This document shows, piece after piece, positions 1 to 7,244 of a stretch of 64,000 nt of DNA. Below the pieces are notes generated by a model that was not told where the DNA came from, searched no databases, and saw only the letters and a program-made list of their open reading frames with translations. This DNA is from Streptomyces sp. CBMA291 (GTDB taxonomy: Bacteria > Actinomycetota > Actinomycetes > Streptomycetales > Streptomycetaceae). Positions within the stretch are counted from its first letter, which is position 1, and every line of letters starts with the position of its first letter. Position numbers and translations under genes: made by a program. Location: the NCBI RefSeq assembly GCF_014596525.1, contig NZ_MSJP01000043.1, positions 1 to 64,000 on the forward strand, written 5' to 3'.

Positions 1-5
1 ATAGT

Positions 6-123
6 GTTTCGGTGGTCATAGCGTTAGGGAAACGCCCGGTTACATTCCGAACCCGGAAGCTAAGCCTTTCAGCGCCGATGGTACTGCAGGGGGGACCCTG
101 TGGGAGAGTAGGACGCCGCCGAA
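6..123 (+). rRNA. 5S ribosomal RNA
   Basis: The segment has the conserved actinobacterial 5S rRNA layout: a 5' strand TTTCGGTGG that pairs with the 3' strand CGCCGCCGAA, the loop-A core GCGTTAGGGAAACGCCCGG, the CCGAACCCGGAAGCTAAG block near 48-65 and the GGGAGAGTAGG block near 102-112. It is the last gene of an rRNA operon; the 16S and 23S genes would lie upstream, outside the window. A strong terminator follows at once. Exact ends may be off by one or two bases. Confidence 0.95.
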
Positions 124-132
124 CAATTTTTA

Positions 133-173
133 GCCTCAACCCCCGGACCTTGTCCGGGGGTTGAGGCATTTTT
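133..173 (+). terminator. rRNA operon terminator
   Basis: A perfect 16-bp GC-rich stem (133-148 with 152-167) closes a 3-base loop and is followed by a run of T. It is an intrinsic terminator ending the rRNA operon just after 5S. Confidence 0.93.
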
Positions 174-208
174 GCGTTCAGGACCCGGTCCGGTCCTAGG
201 CTGTGGCC

Positions 209-856
209 ATGAGCTTCGACATGGTGATCTTCGACAACGATGGTGTGCTCGTGGACAGCGAGCCGATCTCCAATTCCCTGCTCGCCGCGTATCTGACGGA
301 AATCGGGCACCCCACCACGTACGAGGAATCGGTACGGGACTACATGGGGTCCGCCATGCACCGCATCCACGACATGGTCGAGGAGCGCAGCGGACAGAAA
401 CTGCCGGCGGATTTCGACGAGGTGTTCCACGCACGGGTCTTCGCCGCCTTCCAGGAGCGGCTGGAAGCCGTACCCGGCGCCGGGAAGGTCGTCGAGCGGC
501 TCTCCAGGGCAGGGGTGCCGTACTGCGTGGCCTCCTCCGGGAGCCATGAGCGGATCCGGGTGGGGCACCGTAAGACCGGGCTCGACGCCTGGTTCCGGGA
601 CGAGATCATCTTCAGCGCCGAGGACGTCGGGCGCGGCAAGCCGGCGCCGGACCTCTTCCTTCATGCCGCCGAACGGATGGGCGTGGCGCCCGAGCGGTGT
701 GTGGTCGTCGAGGACAGCCTGCTCGGGGTTCAGGCGGCGCTCGCCGCGGGGATGGAGGTGTACGGGTTCACCGCGATGACCCCGCCGGAGAAGCTCGCCG
801 GCGCCCACCGGCACTTCGCGACGATGGACGAACTCCCGGCGATATTGGGTCTGTGA
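209..856 (+). CDS. HAD-superfamily phosphatase (beta-phosphoglucomutase-like)
   Basis: A 215-residue cytoplasmic HAD hydrolase, the usual size for the subfamily with a helical cap. Motif I is FDNDGVLVDSE near residues 8-18, giving the nucleophile and acid/base aspartates; motif II is the ASSGS stretch; motif III is the lysine of GRGKPAPDLF; motif IV is VVEDSLLGV. It probably dephosphorylates a sugar phosphate or similar small phosphoester, but the substrate cannot be read from sequence. The ATG at 209 is preferred over an in-frame GTG two codons upstream because family members start close to motif I; no strong ribosome binding site supports either. The MFS gene starts 43 bases after the stop. 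Confidence 0.85.
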   Translation: MSFDMVIFDNDGVLVDSEPISNSLLAAYLTEIGHPTTYEESVRDYMGSAMHRIHDMVEERSGQKLPADFDEVFHARVFAAFQERLEAVPGAGKVVERLSRAGVPYCVASSGSHERIRVGHRKTGLDAWFRDEIIFSAEDVGRGKPAPDLFLHAAERMGVAPERCVVVEDSLLGVQAALAAGMEVYGFTAMTPPEKLAGAHRHFATMDELPAILGL

Positions 857-899
857 TCCATCTACCCAGCGGTAGTTTTCGGCCGTACGCTGTGCCGCC

Positions 900-2111
900 A
901 TGACAGATGCGCGGTTGCGGCGTGGGCGGGGATCCCTTGCGGTCAGCTTCTTCGTGCAGGGGGTCACCTTCGCCCTGCTCGTGACCCGAATACCGGCGAT
1001 CCAGGACCGGTACGGGATCTCGGACGGGCTGCTGCCCGCCTTTCTCGCGGCCGTTCCGATCCTGGCCGGAGTGGCGAGCGTGGTGACCGAGAAGGTCGTC
1101 GCGAAGATCGCCCCGGCCGTGGTACTGCGCTGGGCACAGCCCTTCGTCCTGCTTGCCCTCCTCGCCGTCGGCATGGGCTCCGAACTCTGGCAGGCCGCCG
1201 TGGCCCTGGGGCTCTTCGGCCTCGCCGTGGGCGCCCTCGACGCCTCCATGAACATGCTGGGGGTGAGCCTCCAGCGGGCGTACGGGCGGAGCATCATGCT
1301 CGGCTTCCACGCCTCGTACAGCCTCGGCGGGATCGTGGGGGCCTCGCTGGCCTGGGCGGGGGCGCACTGGCACCTGTCGCTGTTCGTGTCCTACCTGCCG
1401 GTGGTCGCGGTGCTGCTGCCCGCCGCCGCCCTCGGGAGCCGGTGGTACGCGTCCGGTGGGGACGGGCCCCGGGCCGAGACGGCGGAACCGGTGGAGGGCA
1501 AGGGGAGCGCGGGCGTCGCCTTCCGGCTACTGCTGCCGCTCTGCCTGGTGATGTCCTTCGCCTATATAGGGGACTCGACGGTCTCCAACTGGAGTGCCAA
1601 GTACCTCCAGGACGTCCTCGGCAGTTCCGAGGAGCTGGCCACCGTGCCGTACAACGCGTACATGGTGACGACGCTGCTCGGGCGGGCCGTCGGGGACTTC
1701 GGGGTGCGGCGGCTCGGGGCCGCGGCGGTCGTGCGGGGCGGCGCGGTGCTCGCGGCGCTCGGTTTCGCCGCGGTGGCGACGGCGCCGGGCGCCTGGGCGG
1801 GGATCGCCGGGTTCACGGTCCTCGGGCTCGGGCTGAGCGTGCTCGTGCCGCAGACGTTCGCGGCGGCCGGGCGGCTCTTCCCGGGGAACAGCGACGCGGC
1901 GGTGGCGCGGCTCAACGTCTTCAACTACGTCGGGTTCCTGATCGGATCCCCGCTGGTGGGGGCGCTCGGGGACGCGTGGAGCTACCGGGGGGCGATGGTG
2001 GTGCCGATGCTGCTCGTCCTGGTGACGGTGGTGTACGCCACGTCGTTCGGTGCGCGCGGGGCCCGATACGGTGGCGGGCATGAGCGGCCGCACACTGTTG
2101 ATGTGGGATGA
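900..2111 (+). CDS. MFS transporter (YbjJ-like)
   Basis: A 403-residue major facilitator protein with about 12 hydrophobic segments and a central hydrophilic loop near residues 185-205. The GALDASMNMLGV stretch in the fourth or fifth membrane segment and the overall arrangement resemble the YbjJ-type MFS subfamily, whose substrates are mostly unknown. It would act in the cytoplasmic membrane as a proton-coupled exporter or importer. Its 3' end overlaps the start of the downstream acuC-like gene by 32 bases in another frame, so the two are probably cotranscribed. Confidence 0.85.
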   Translation: MTDARLRRGRGSLAVSFFVQGVTFALLVTRIPAIQDRYGISDGLLPAFLAAVPILAGVASVVTEKVVAKIAPAVVLRWAQPFVLLALLAVGMGSELWQAAVALGLFGLAVGALDASMNMLGVSLQRAYGRSIMLGFHASYSLGGIVGASLAWAGAHWHLSLFVSYLPVVAVLLPAAALGSRWYASGGDGPRAETAEPVEGKGSAGVAFRLLLPLCLVMSFAYIGDSTVSNWSAKYLQDVLGSSEELATVPYNAYMVTTLLGRAVGDFGVRRLGAAAVVRGGAVLAALGFAAVATAPGAWAGIAGFTVLGLGLSVLVPQTFAAAGRLFPGNSDAAVARLNVFNYVGFLIGSPLVGALGDAWSYRGAMVVPMLLVLVTVVYATSFGARGARYGGGHERPHTVDVG

Positions 2112-3255
2112 AGCTGTCACGGAGTACGACTTCGGGCCCGAGCACCCGATGGACCCGGTCCGGCTCGCGCTGACGATGTCGCTGGTGCGGTCCTTCGGCC
2201 TCGACCAGGCGGTGGACGTGACGGCCGCCAAGCCGGCGGGGGACTCCACCCTGCGGCTGGTGCACCGCGAGGACTACGTGGCCGCGGTGCGGGCCGCTTC
2301 GGAGGATCCGCGCCACGCGGACCAGGCGTACGGGCTAGGGACGGTCGACGATCCGGCGTTCGCCGGAATGCACGAGGTGTCGTCGCTGATCGCCGGGCAG
2401 TCGGTGGCGGCGGCCGAGGCGCTCTGGCGGGGCGAGGCCGCGCACGCGGTGAACTTCGCCGGCGGACTGCACCACGCCATGCCGGGGGCCGCGTCCGGCT
2501 TCTGCATCTACAACGACGCCTCGCTGGCGATCGCCCGGCTCCTCGAACTGGGCGCGGAGCGGGTGGCGTACGTGGACGTGGACGTCCACCACGGGGACGG
2601 GGTGCAGGCGGCGTTCTGGGAGGACCCCCGGGTGCTCACCGTCTCGCTGCACGAGCATCCCCGGACCCTGTTCCCGCATACGGGATGGCCCGAGGAGACC
2701 GGCGCGGACGGGCCCGGCGAAGGCGGGGCCGTGAACCTGGCGCTGCCCGCCGGGACCGGTGACGCGGGCTGGGTGCGGGCCTTCCACGCGATCGTGCCCG
2801 AGCTGCTCGCCGAGTTCCGGCCGCAGGTCCTGGTGACCCAGCACGGGGCGGACACGCACTTCGAGGACCCGCTCGCGCACATGGCGGTGTCGCTCGACGC
2901 GCAGCGGGCGGTCCAGGAGGCCTGCCACGGACTCGCGCACGAGTACGCCGACGGGCGCTGGCTGGCGCTCGGCGGCGGGGGGTACGCGGTCGTGGACGTC
3001 GTCCCCCGGTCGTGGACGCATCTGGTGGGGATCGCGGCACACGCCCCGGTGGACCCGGCGTCGGCGATCCCGGAGTCCTGGCGGGACGAGGTGTACGCGC
3101 GGACCATGCAGCCGGGCCCCCGGCGGATGACGGACGGGCGGTGGCCGGTGGACTTCCGGGAGTGGACGGCGGGGTACGACCCGGCGGACCGGCTCGACCA
3201 GGCCGTGCGGGCGACCCGCAGGGCGGCCTTCCCGCTGCGGGGGCTGCTCGCCTGA
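2080..3255 (+). CDS. acuC: Histone deacetylase-family protein (AcuC)
   Basis: This 391-residue zinc-dependent deacetylase belongs to the AcuC/HDAC family, which removes acetyl groups from lysines of proteins such as acetyl-CoA synthetase. Visible family residues are the His-His pair of GGLHHAM near residue 130, the metal-site stretch VDVDVHHGDG near 165-173 and QHGADTHFEDP near 253. Length fits AcuC (about 390). The ATG at 2080 has a G-rich stretch just upstream and gives the N-terminus expected for the family; an extension to 2050 lies deeper inside the MFS gene. It overlaps the MFS gene by 32 bases. Confidence 0.9.
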   Translation: MSGRTLLMWDEAVTEYDFGPEHPMDPVRLALTMSLVRSFGLDQAVDVTAAKPAGDSTLRLVHREDYVAAVRAASEDPRHADQAYGLGTVDDPAFAGMHEVSSLIAGQSVAAAEALWRGEAAHAVNFAGGLHHAMPGAASGFCIYNDASLAIARLLELGAERVAYVDVDVHHGDGVQAAFWEDPRVLTVSLHEHPRTLFPHTGWPEETGADGPGEGGAVNLALPAGTGDAGWVRAFHAIVPELLAEFRPQVLVTQHGADTHFEDPLAHMAVSLDAQRAVQEACHGLAHEYADGRWLALGGGGYAVVDVVPRSWTHLVGIAAHAPVDPASAIPESWRDEVYARTMQPGPRRMTDGRWPVDFREWTAGYDPADRLDQAVRATRRAAFPLRGLLA

Positions 3256-3422
3256 CGGCGTCCGGCGGACCGGTCTCCACGGCCCGCCGGAACGTTTCGC
3301 GGATCCTCGGCGAGCGTCTCCCGGTGCCGCGAAGGATCGTTTCCCTGCCGGGATTACGCCGACTGTGCGGTGTGCGGGGGATTCCAGGGCCCGCCCCGGG
3401 GCGTTCCGGCAGCATCGGACGG

Positions 3423-4238
3423 GTGTTGAGTACCGGGGCGCTGCGGGCGCATCTGTTGGCGGCGGGGTTGGCGGGCACGGTCGCGACTCCTCGGGAGGCG
3501 AATCTGCGGAGCTATCGGCTCTTCGCGGCGCGCGATCCGAGGGTGCTGCTGGGGCTCGATCCGGCATGGGCGTGGGACGAGGCGGATCTGCTGCGGCTGA
3601 TGGCCGACAAGTGCGGGGTGTCGGGCGATCCGGCGCACCGGTCGGGGGCCGACCGGATCGACCCGGAGCGGACGGTACGGGCCCTCGACGCGTTCGCGGC
3701 TCGGCTCGGCGAGGCGGCCGCGCGGCGGGTTCCGGTGCTCCTCGGGACCGGACATCCCCATCGACTGCTCGGTTTCTACGTCGCTCTCGCAGACGCCTTG
3801 TCGGCGGCGGGATGTCTTGTCCTCACCCCGGCGCAGGGGAGATGTGTCGACATAACGACCCGGTTCGGCGTACGCACGCACCACCTCGACTACGTCCGGG
3901 GGGTCGCGCTCGTACGGGAGTCGGGGCCGTCGGGCGAGGGGCGCGCGATGGGGGCGCATTCCCATTCTCCGCTGCCGGTTCGCGCCGCGCTGGAGAGCGC
4001 CGCCGGGCAGGGCGGACCGCTCCCCGAGCTGGTGGTGGGAGACCACGGATGGGTCTGCGGTGCAGGTCAGCTGGGTATCGAGGCCATCGGTCTGGCCGAT
4101 ACGGATGATCCGGCCCTGTTCGTCGGTGAGGCGGAGGGGCAGGTGTCGGTGGCCGTTCCGCTTGATGACGGCGTACGCCCCGCGTACTACCGACCGCTCA
4201 CACGCTATGTACTCAATCGAGCCCGTCTGTCACGGTAA
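3423..4238 (+). CDS. Phosphatase-like conserved actinobacterial protein
   Basis: A 271-residue soluble protein of a conserved streptomycete family usually annotated as a phosphatase. The N-terminal part carries acidic and basic residues typical of a small helical domain, and the C-terminal half has a Rossmann-like pattern including LLGTGHPHRLLGFY and LVVGDHGWVCGAGQLGIEAIG, plausibly a phosphate or nucleotide site. No catalytic motif can be assigned with certainty. The GTG at 3423 is chosen because it gives the start L-S-T-G common to the family; much longer forms run back into acuC. It lies between acuC and the small HTH gene and is probably a separate or weakly coupled unit. Confidence 0.65.
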   Translation: MLSTGALRAHLLAAGLAGTVATPREANLRSYRLFAARDPRVLLGLDPAWAWDEADLLRLMADKCGVSGDPAHRSGADRIDPERTVRALDAFAARLGEAAARRVPVLLGTGHPHRLLGFYVALADALSAAGCLVLTPAQGRCVDITTRFGVRTHHLDYVRGVALVRESGPSGEGRAMGAHSHSPLPVRAALESAAGQGGPLPELVVGDHGWVCGAGQLGIEAIGLADTDDPALFVGEAEGQVSVAVPLDDGVRPAYYRPLTRYVLNRARLSR

Positions 4239-4292
4239 ACGGCCGATGGCAGCTCCTCTTCCCCACTCGTACCACCCGCCCCTAGTCTGGAG

Positions 4293-4320
4293 AGTGAGCG
4301 CTCGGCGACGAAGAGTCACC
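4293..4320. promoter_or_regulatory. Candidate BldD box upstream of bdtA
   Basis: AGTGA at 4293-4297 and TCACC at 4316-4320 form both arms of the inverted repeat AGTGA-N-TCACC described for the developmental repressor BldD, here with an 18-base spacer. A plausible -10 hexamer TAGTCT lies just upstream (4283-4288), which would put the box at the transcription start, a repressing position. The spacer is at or slightly beyond the long end of the reported range. Confidence 0.5.
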
Positions 4321-4365
4321 GGAGGGGAAGCCGGTGAGCGTCGCGGCGGAAGGTACAGGTGGGTC

Positions 4366-4575
4366 ATGGCTGCTGGCGATCGGCCTCTCAACGAGGTCAA
4401 GTTTCTGACCGTGGCGGAAGTAGCCTCGGTGATGCGCGTCTCCAAGATGACCGTGTACCGCTTGGTGCACAGCGGTCATCTGCCGGCGATCCGGGTGGGC
4501 AGGTCCTTCCGGGTGCCGGAACAGGCGGTGCACGAGTATCTGCGGGAGTCCTTCGTGGGGGTGGGGACCGCGTAG
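4366..4575 (+). CDS. bdtA: Small excisionase-type HTH regulator, probable BdtA
   Basis: A 69-residue DNA-binding protein built almost entirely of one MerR/excisionase-type winged helix-turn-helix: FLTVAEVASVMRVSKMTVYRL followed by the wing HLPAIRVGRSFRVP. Placement between a phosphatase-like gene and the bS22 gene, with an epimerase, acyltransferase, rsbN and bldN following, matches the Streptomyces coelicolor neighbourhood of bdtA, a direct target of BldD. The name rests on this synteny and on the BldD-like box at 4293-4320. The start ATG 4366 gives the conserved N-terminus; upstream in-frame codons extend past the likely promoter. Confidence 0.75.
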   Translation: MAAGDRPLNEVKFLTVAEVASVMRVSKMTVYRLVHSGHLPAIRVGRSFRVPEQAVHEYLRESFVGVGTA

Positions 4576-4621
4576 AGTGAGCGCGGCGATACAGCCCGGC
4601 TAGCTCCCTATGTCCCTCGGA

Positions 4622-4651
4622 TTACAAGCGCGGTGCTCGGGACGGTAGGCT
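4622..4651 (+). promoter_or_regulatory. Likely housekeeping promoter of the bS22 gene
   Basis: TTACAA (4622-4627) and TAGGCT (4646-4651) are separated by 18 bases, giving a HrdB-type promoter with a 5' leader of about 80 bases before the GTG at 4740. This is a match by eye to the consensus only. Confidence 0.45.
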
Positions 4652-4739
4652 AGGCCGACGTAGGTCGTGTGGGCCCAGACGCCCCGCACCGATCCCCGCC
4701 GGGAGGCTGGGATGTTCCGAGAAGTGAGCGAGGGTAGTC

Positions 4740-4838
4740 GTGGGCTCTGTTATCAAGAAGCGGCGTAAGCGGATGGCCAAGAAGAAGCACCGCAAGCTGC
4801 TCAAGCGCACGCGCGTTCAGCGTCGCAACAAGAAGTAA
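4740..4838 (+). CDS. 30S ribosomal protein bS22 (AURKAIP1/COX24 domain)
   Basis: A 32-residue, extremely basic peptide starting at GTG: it begins [19 protein letters not shown] and ends RRNKK. It is nearly identical to bS22 of mycobacteria, found in the small ribosomal subunit, and carries the AURKAIP1/COX24 motif of mitochondrial small proteins. About half the residues are Lys or Arg, consistent with binding rRNA. A GAGGG element sits 5 bases before the GTG. The gene has its own likely promoter and is followed by a terminator, so it appears to be a monocistronic unit. Confidence 0.9.
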   Translation: MGSVIKKRRKRMAKKKHRKLLKRTRVQRRNKK

Positions 4839-4870
4839 GCGACCGCTGTTCCGCAGCGATTCGTGCGTCA

Positions 4871-4909
4871 AGCGTGGCCCCTCACCGTTCGCGGTGGGGG
4901 GCCACGCTT
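4871..4909 (+). terminator. Terminator after the bS22 gene
   Basis: The inverted repeat AGCGTGGCCCCTCACCG / CGGTGGGGGGCCACGCT (one bulge) closes a TTCG-type loop and lies 33 bases after the bS22 stop codon. No long T run follows, as is common in Streptomyces. Confidence 0.75.
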
Positions 4910-4973
4910 CGTTGCGGGGAGAACCTCAGGCGCTACGGTGGCGGCAACGGAAGACCGACGGAAGGCGCTGATC

Positions 4974-6164
4974 TTGGGCAAGGTCGTGCTCGTCACCGGT
5001 GCCGCCCGGCATCTGGGGGGCCGTTTCGTACGCCGGATCCAGCGGGACCCGGAGGTGGAGCGGGTGATCGCGGTGGACGCGGTGGAACCGGCGCATGGGC
5101 TCGGGGAGGCCGAGTTCGTCCGCGCGGACATCCGCCGACCGGAGATCGCCAAGGTCCTCGCCGCGCATGACGTGGACACGGTGGTCCATCTGGACGTCAC
5201 CGGCACGGCGCTCGGCGGCGGTGGCCGTACGTCGGTCAAGGAGACCAACGTCATCGGCACCATGCAGCTGCTCGGCGCCTGCCAGAAGTCGCCGAGGATC
5301 GGGCGTCTGGTGGTCAAGTCCAGCACCAACGTCTACGGCGCCGCCTCCCGCGACCCGGCCGTCTTCACCGAGACGACGCCCGCGAAGGCACTGCCGCGCG
5401 GGGGCTTCGCGAAGGACGCCGTCGAGGTCGAGGGATATGTGCGCGGGTTCGCCCGGCGCCGCCCGGACGTGGCCGTGTGCGTGCTGCGGTTCGCCAACAT
5501 CCTCGGGCCCCGCGTCGACTCCCCGCTCTCCGAGTACCTGGCGCTGCCCGTCCTGCCGACCGTCCTCGGCTACGACCCGAGGCTTCAGTTCGTCCACGAG
5601 GACGATGTCGTCGACGCGCTGCGCCTCGCGGCGCACGAGCCCCGCAGGGCCACCCAGAACAGCGGCACGTTCAATGTGGCGGGGGACGGGGTGCTGCTGC
5701 TCTCCCAGTGCGCCCGGCGGCTCGGACGGCCCACCGTGCCGGTGCTGCTGCCCGCCGTGACCTGGGTGGGCTCGGCGCTGCGGACCGTCGGGCTCACCGA
5801 CTTCGCACCCGAGCAGATCCGGCTGCTCACCCACGGCAGGGTCGTCTCGACGGTTCAGACCCGTGAGGTGTTCGGCTTCTCGCCGCGCCGGACGACGGCG
5901 GAGACCTTCGCCGACTTCGTCCGCGGGCGTGGCCCGGGGCTGCTGCCGCCGGAGACCCTGGCCGGGGCCGTGGACCGACTCGCGGAGCGGGTGGGGGCGC
6001 GGCTGGAGGTGCCGGTGGGGGAACCGGGAAGGGAGCCGGTGGGGGAGCCGGTGGGGCCTTCGGCGCCCTCCGCCGTACCTCCTGCCACCCCCGTACCTCC
6101 CATCACCTCCGTACCCCCTGTCACCCCCGTACCCCCTGTTAATCCTGTTCACGACGGATCCTGA
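4974..6164 (+). CDS. NAD-dependent epimerase/dehydratase-family protein
   Basis: A 396-residue extended SDR protein. The N-terminal Rossmann motif is VLVTGAARHLGGRF (residues 4-17), followed by VDAVEP, a DTVVHLD strand and KSSTNVYGAA at the usual active-site strand. The classical Tyr-x-x-x-Lys pair is not obvious, so catalysis is uncertain. The last 45 residues are a Pro-rich tail with repeats of the type TPVPP, matched by a short tandem repeat in the DNA near 6060-6140. The TTG at 4974 places the Rossmann strand at the N-terminus as in relatives and has GGAAGG 9 bases upstream. The acyltransferase gene follows 15 bases later, so the two form an operon. Confidence 0.8.
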   Translation: MGKVVLVTGAARHLGGRFVRRIQRDPEVERVIAVDAVEPAHGLGEAEFVRADIRRPEIAKVLAAHDVDTVVHLDVTGTALGGGGRTSVKETNVIGTMQLLGACQKSPRIGRLVVKSSTNVYGAASRDPAVFTETTPAKALPRGGFAKDAVEVEGYVRGFARRRPDVAVCVLRFANILGPRVDSPLSEYLALPVLPTVLGYDPRLQFVHEDDVVDALRLAAHEPRRATQNSGTFNVAGDGVLLLSQCARRLGRPTVPVLLPAVTWVGSALRTVGLTDFAPEQIRLLTHGRVVSTVQTREVFGFSPRRTTAETFADFVRGRGPGLLPPETLAGAVDRLAERVGARLEVPVGEPGREPVGEPVGPSAPSAVPPATPVPPITSVPPVTPVPPVNPVHDGS

Positions 6165-6179
6165 GGAGACCGGACAGCG

Positions 6180-7190
6180 ATGGCGGATGCCAAGGTCATT
6201 CCGTTCGACGACGACCGGTCCCGGGCGCGGCGGCGGCCCGGACGCTCCGACGGCGAGGCGGCGGCCGTGCGCGCCCTGCCGGGGGCCGTGGAGGGCGCCG
6301 GGCGGGCACCCGGGCCGGAGCCCGAGCACATCGGCGCCGGCTCCGGGGCCGGGGGCTGGGAGCGGCGGCTCGCGGGCGGGCTGTCGTTTCTGCGGCGGCG
6401 GATCACCGGCGACTACGAGGTCGACGAGTTCGGCTACGACGAGGAGCTGACCGATCAGGTCCTGATGTCGTTGCTGCGCCCGTTGTACGAGAAGTACTTC
6501 CGGGTCGAGGTGAAGGGCGTCGAGAACATCCCGGAGAAGGGCGGGGCGCTGATCGTCGCCAACCACTCGGGGGCCCTGCCGCTGGACGGGCTGATGATGC
6601 AGGTCGCCGTCCACGACCACCATCCGGCCGACCGGCATCTGCGGCTGCTCGCCGCGGACCTGGTCTTCGCCCTGCCGGTGGTGAACGAGCTGGCCCGCAA
6701 GGCGGGGCACACGCTCGCCTGCGCGGAGGACGCGGAGCGGCTGCTGCGGGCGGGCGAGATCGTGGGCGTGATGCCGGAGGGCTTCAAGGGCCTCGGGAAG
6801 CCCTTCTCCGAGCGGTACAAGCTTCAGCGCTTCGGCCGGGGCGGCTTCGTCTCGACGGCGCTGCGGGCGGGGGTGCCGATCGTGCCCTGTTCGATCGTCG
6901 GGGCCGAGGAGATCTATCCGATGGTGGGGAACGCCAGGACGGTGGCGCGGGTGCTGGGCCTTCCGTACTTCCCGGTGACCCCGACCTTCCCCTGGCTGGG
7001 GCCGCTGGGGGCGCTGCCGCTGCCGACGAAGTGGACGATCCAGTTCGGCGAGCCGATCTCGACGGACTCGTACGCGCCGGAGGCGGCGGAGGATCCGATG
7101 CTGATGTTCAACCTGACGGATCAGGTGCGGGAGCAGATCCAGCACACCCTGTACAAGCTGCTCGTGCAGCGCCGGTCGGTCTTCTTCTGA
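6180..7190 (+). CDS. Lysophospholipid acyltransferase-family protein (PlsC-like)
   Basis: A 336-residue glycerolipid acyltransferase-like protein. The first 75 residues are hydrophilic and variable; the acyltransferase domain starts near residue 95. Family blocks visible are IVANHSGALPLDG (residues 120-132, the catalytic His block, with His and Asp six residues apart instead of four) and GVMPEGFKGLG (the substrate-binding PEG block). It would act at the membrane surface in phospholipid acylation or remodelling. It is cotranscribed with the epimerase-like gene and ends at a bidirectional terminator facing rsbN. Confidence 0.8.
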   Translation: MADAKVIPFDDDRSRARRRPGRSDGEAAAVRALPGAVEGAGRAPGPEPEHIGAGSGAGGWERRLAGGLSFLRRRITGDYEVDEFGYDEELTDQVLMSLLRPLYEKYFRVEVKGVENIPEKGGALIVANHSGALPLDGLMMQVAVHDHHPADRHLRLLAADLVFALPVVNELARKAGHTLACAEDAERLLRAGEIVGVMPEGFKGLGKPFSERYKLQRFGRGGFVSTALRAGVPIVPCSIVGAEEIYPMVGNARTVARVLGLPYFPVTPTFPWLGPLGALPLPTKWTIQFGEPISTDSYAPEAAEDPMLMFNLTDQVREQIQHTLYKLLVQRRSVFF

Positions 7191-7197
7191 GCCGTTC

Positions 7198-7243
7198 AGG
7201 AAGGAAGGGGCGCCCCCGTCGTCGGGGGCGCCCCTTCCTTCCT
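7198..7243. terminator. Bidirectional terminator between acyltransferase gene and rsbN
   Basis: A 20-bp perfect stem made of AGGAAGGAAGGGGCGCCCCC and its complement, with a six-base loop, occupies the gap between two convergent genes and can serve both strands. Confidence 0.9.
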
Positions 7244-7244
7244 G

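Noticed and set aside
203..208. GTG start two codons before the chosen HAD start
   Set aside because: No better ribosome binding site than ATG 209; family start favours 209.
4926..7145. A 739-codon minus-strand open frame across the epimerase and acyltransferase genes
   Set aside because: It lies antisense to two clear genes, is Arg/His/Gly/Pro-rich in composition, and has no domain; it is a shadow caused by high GC.
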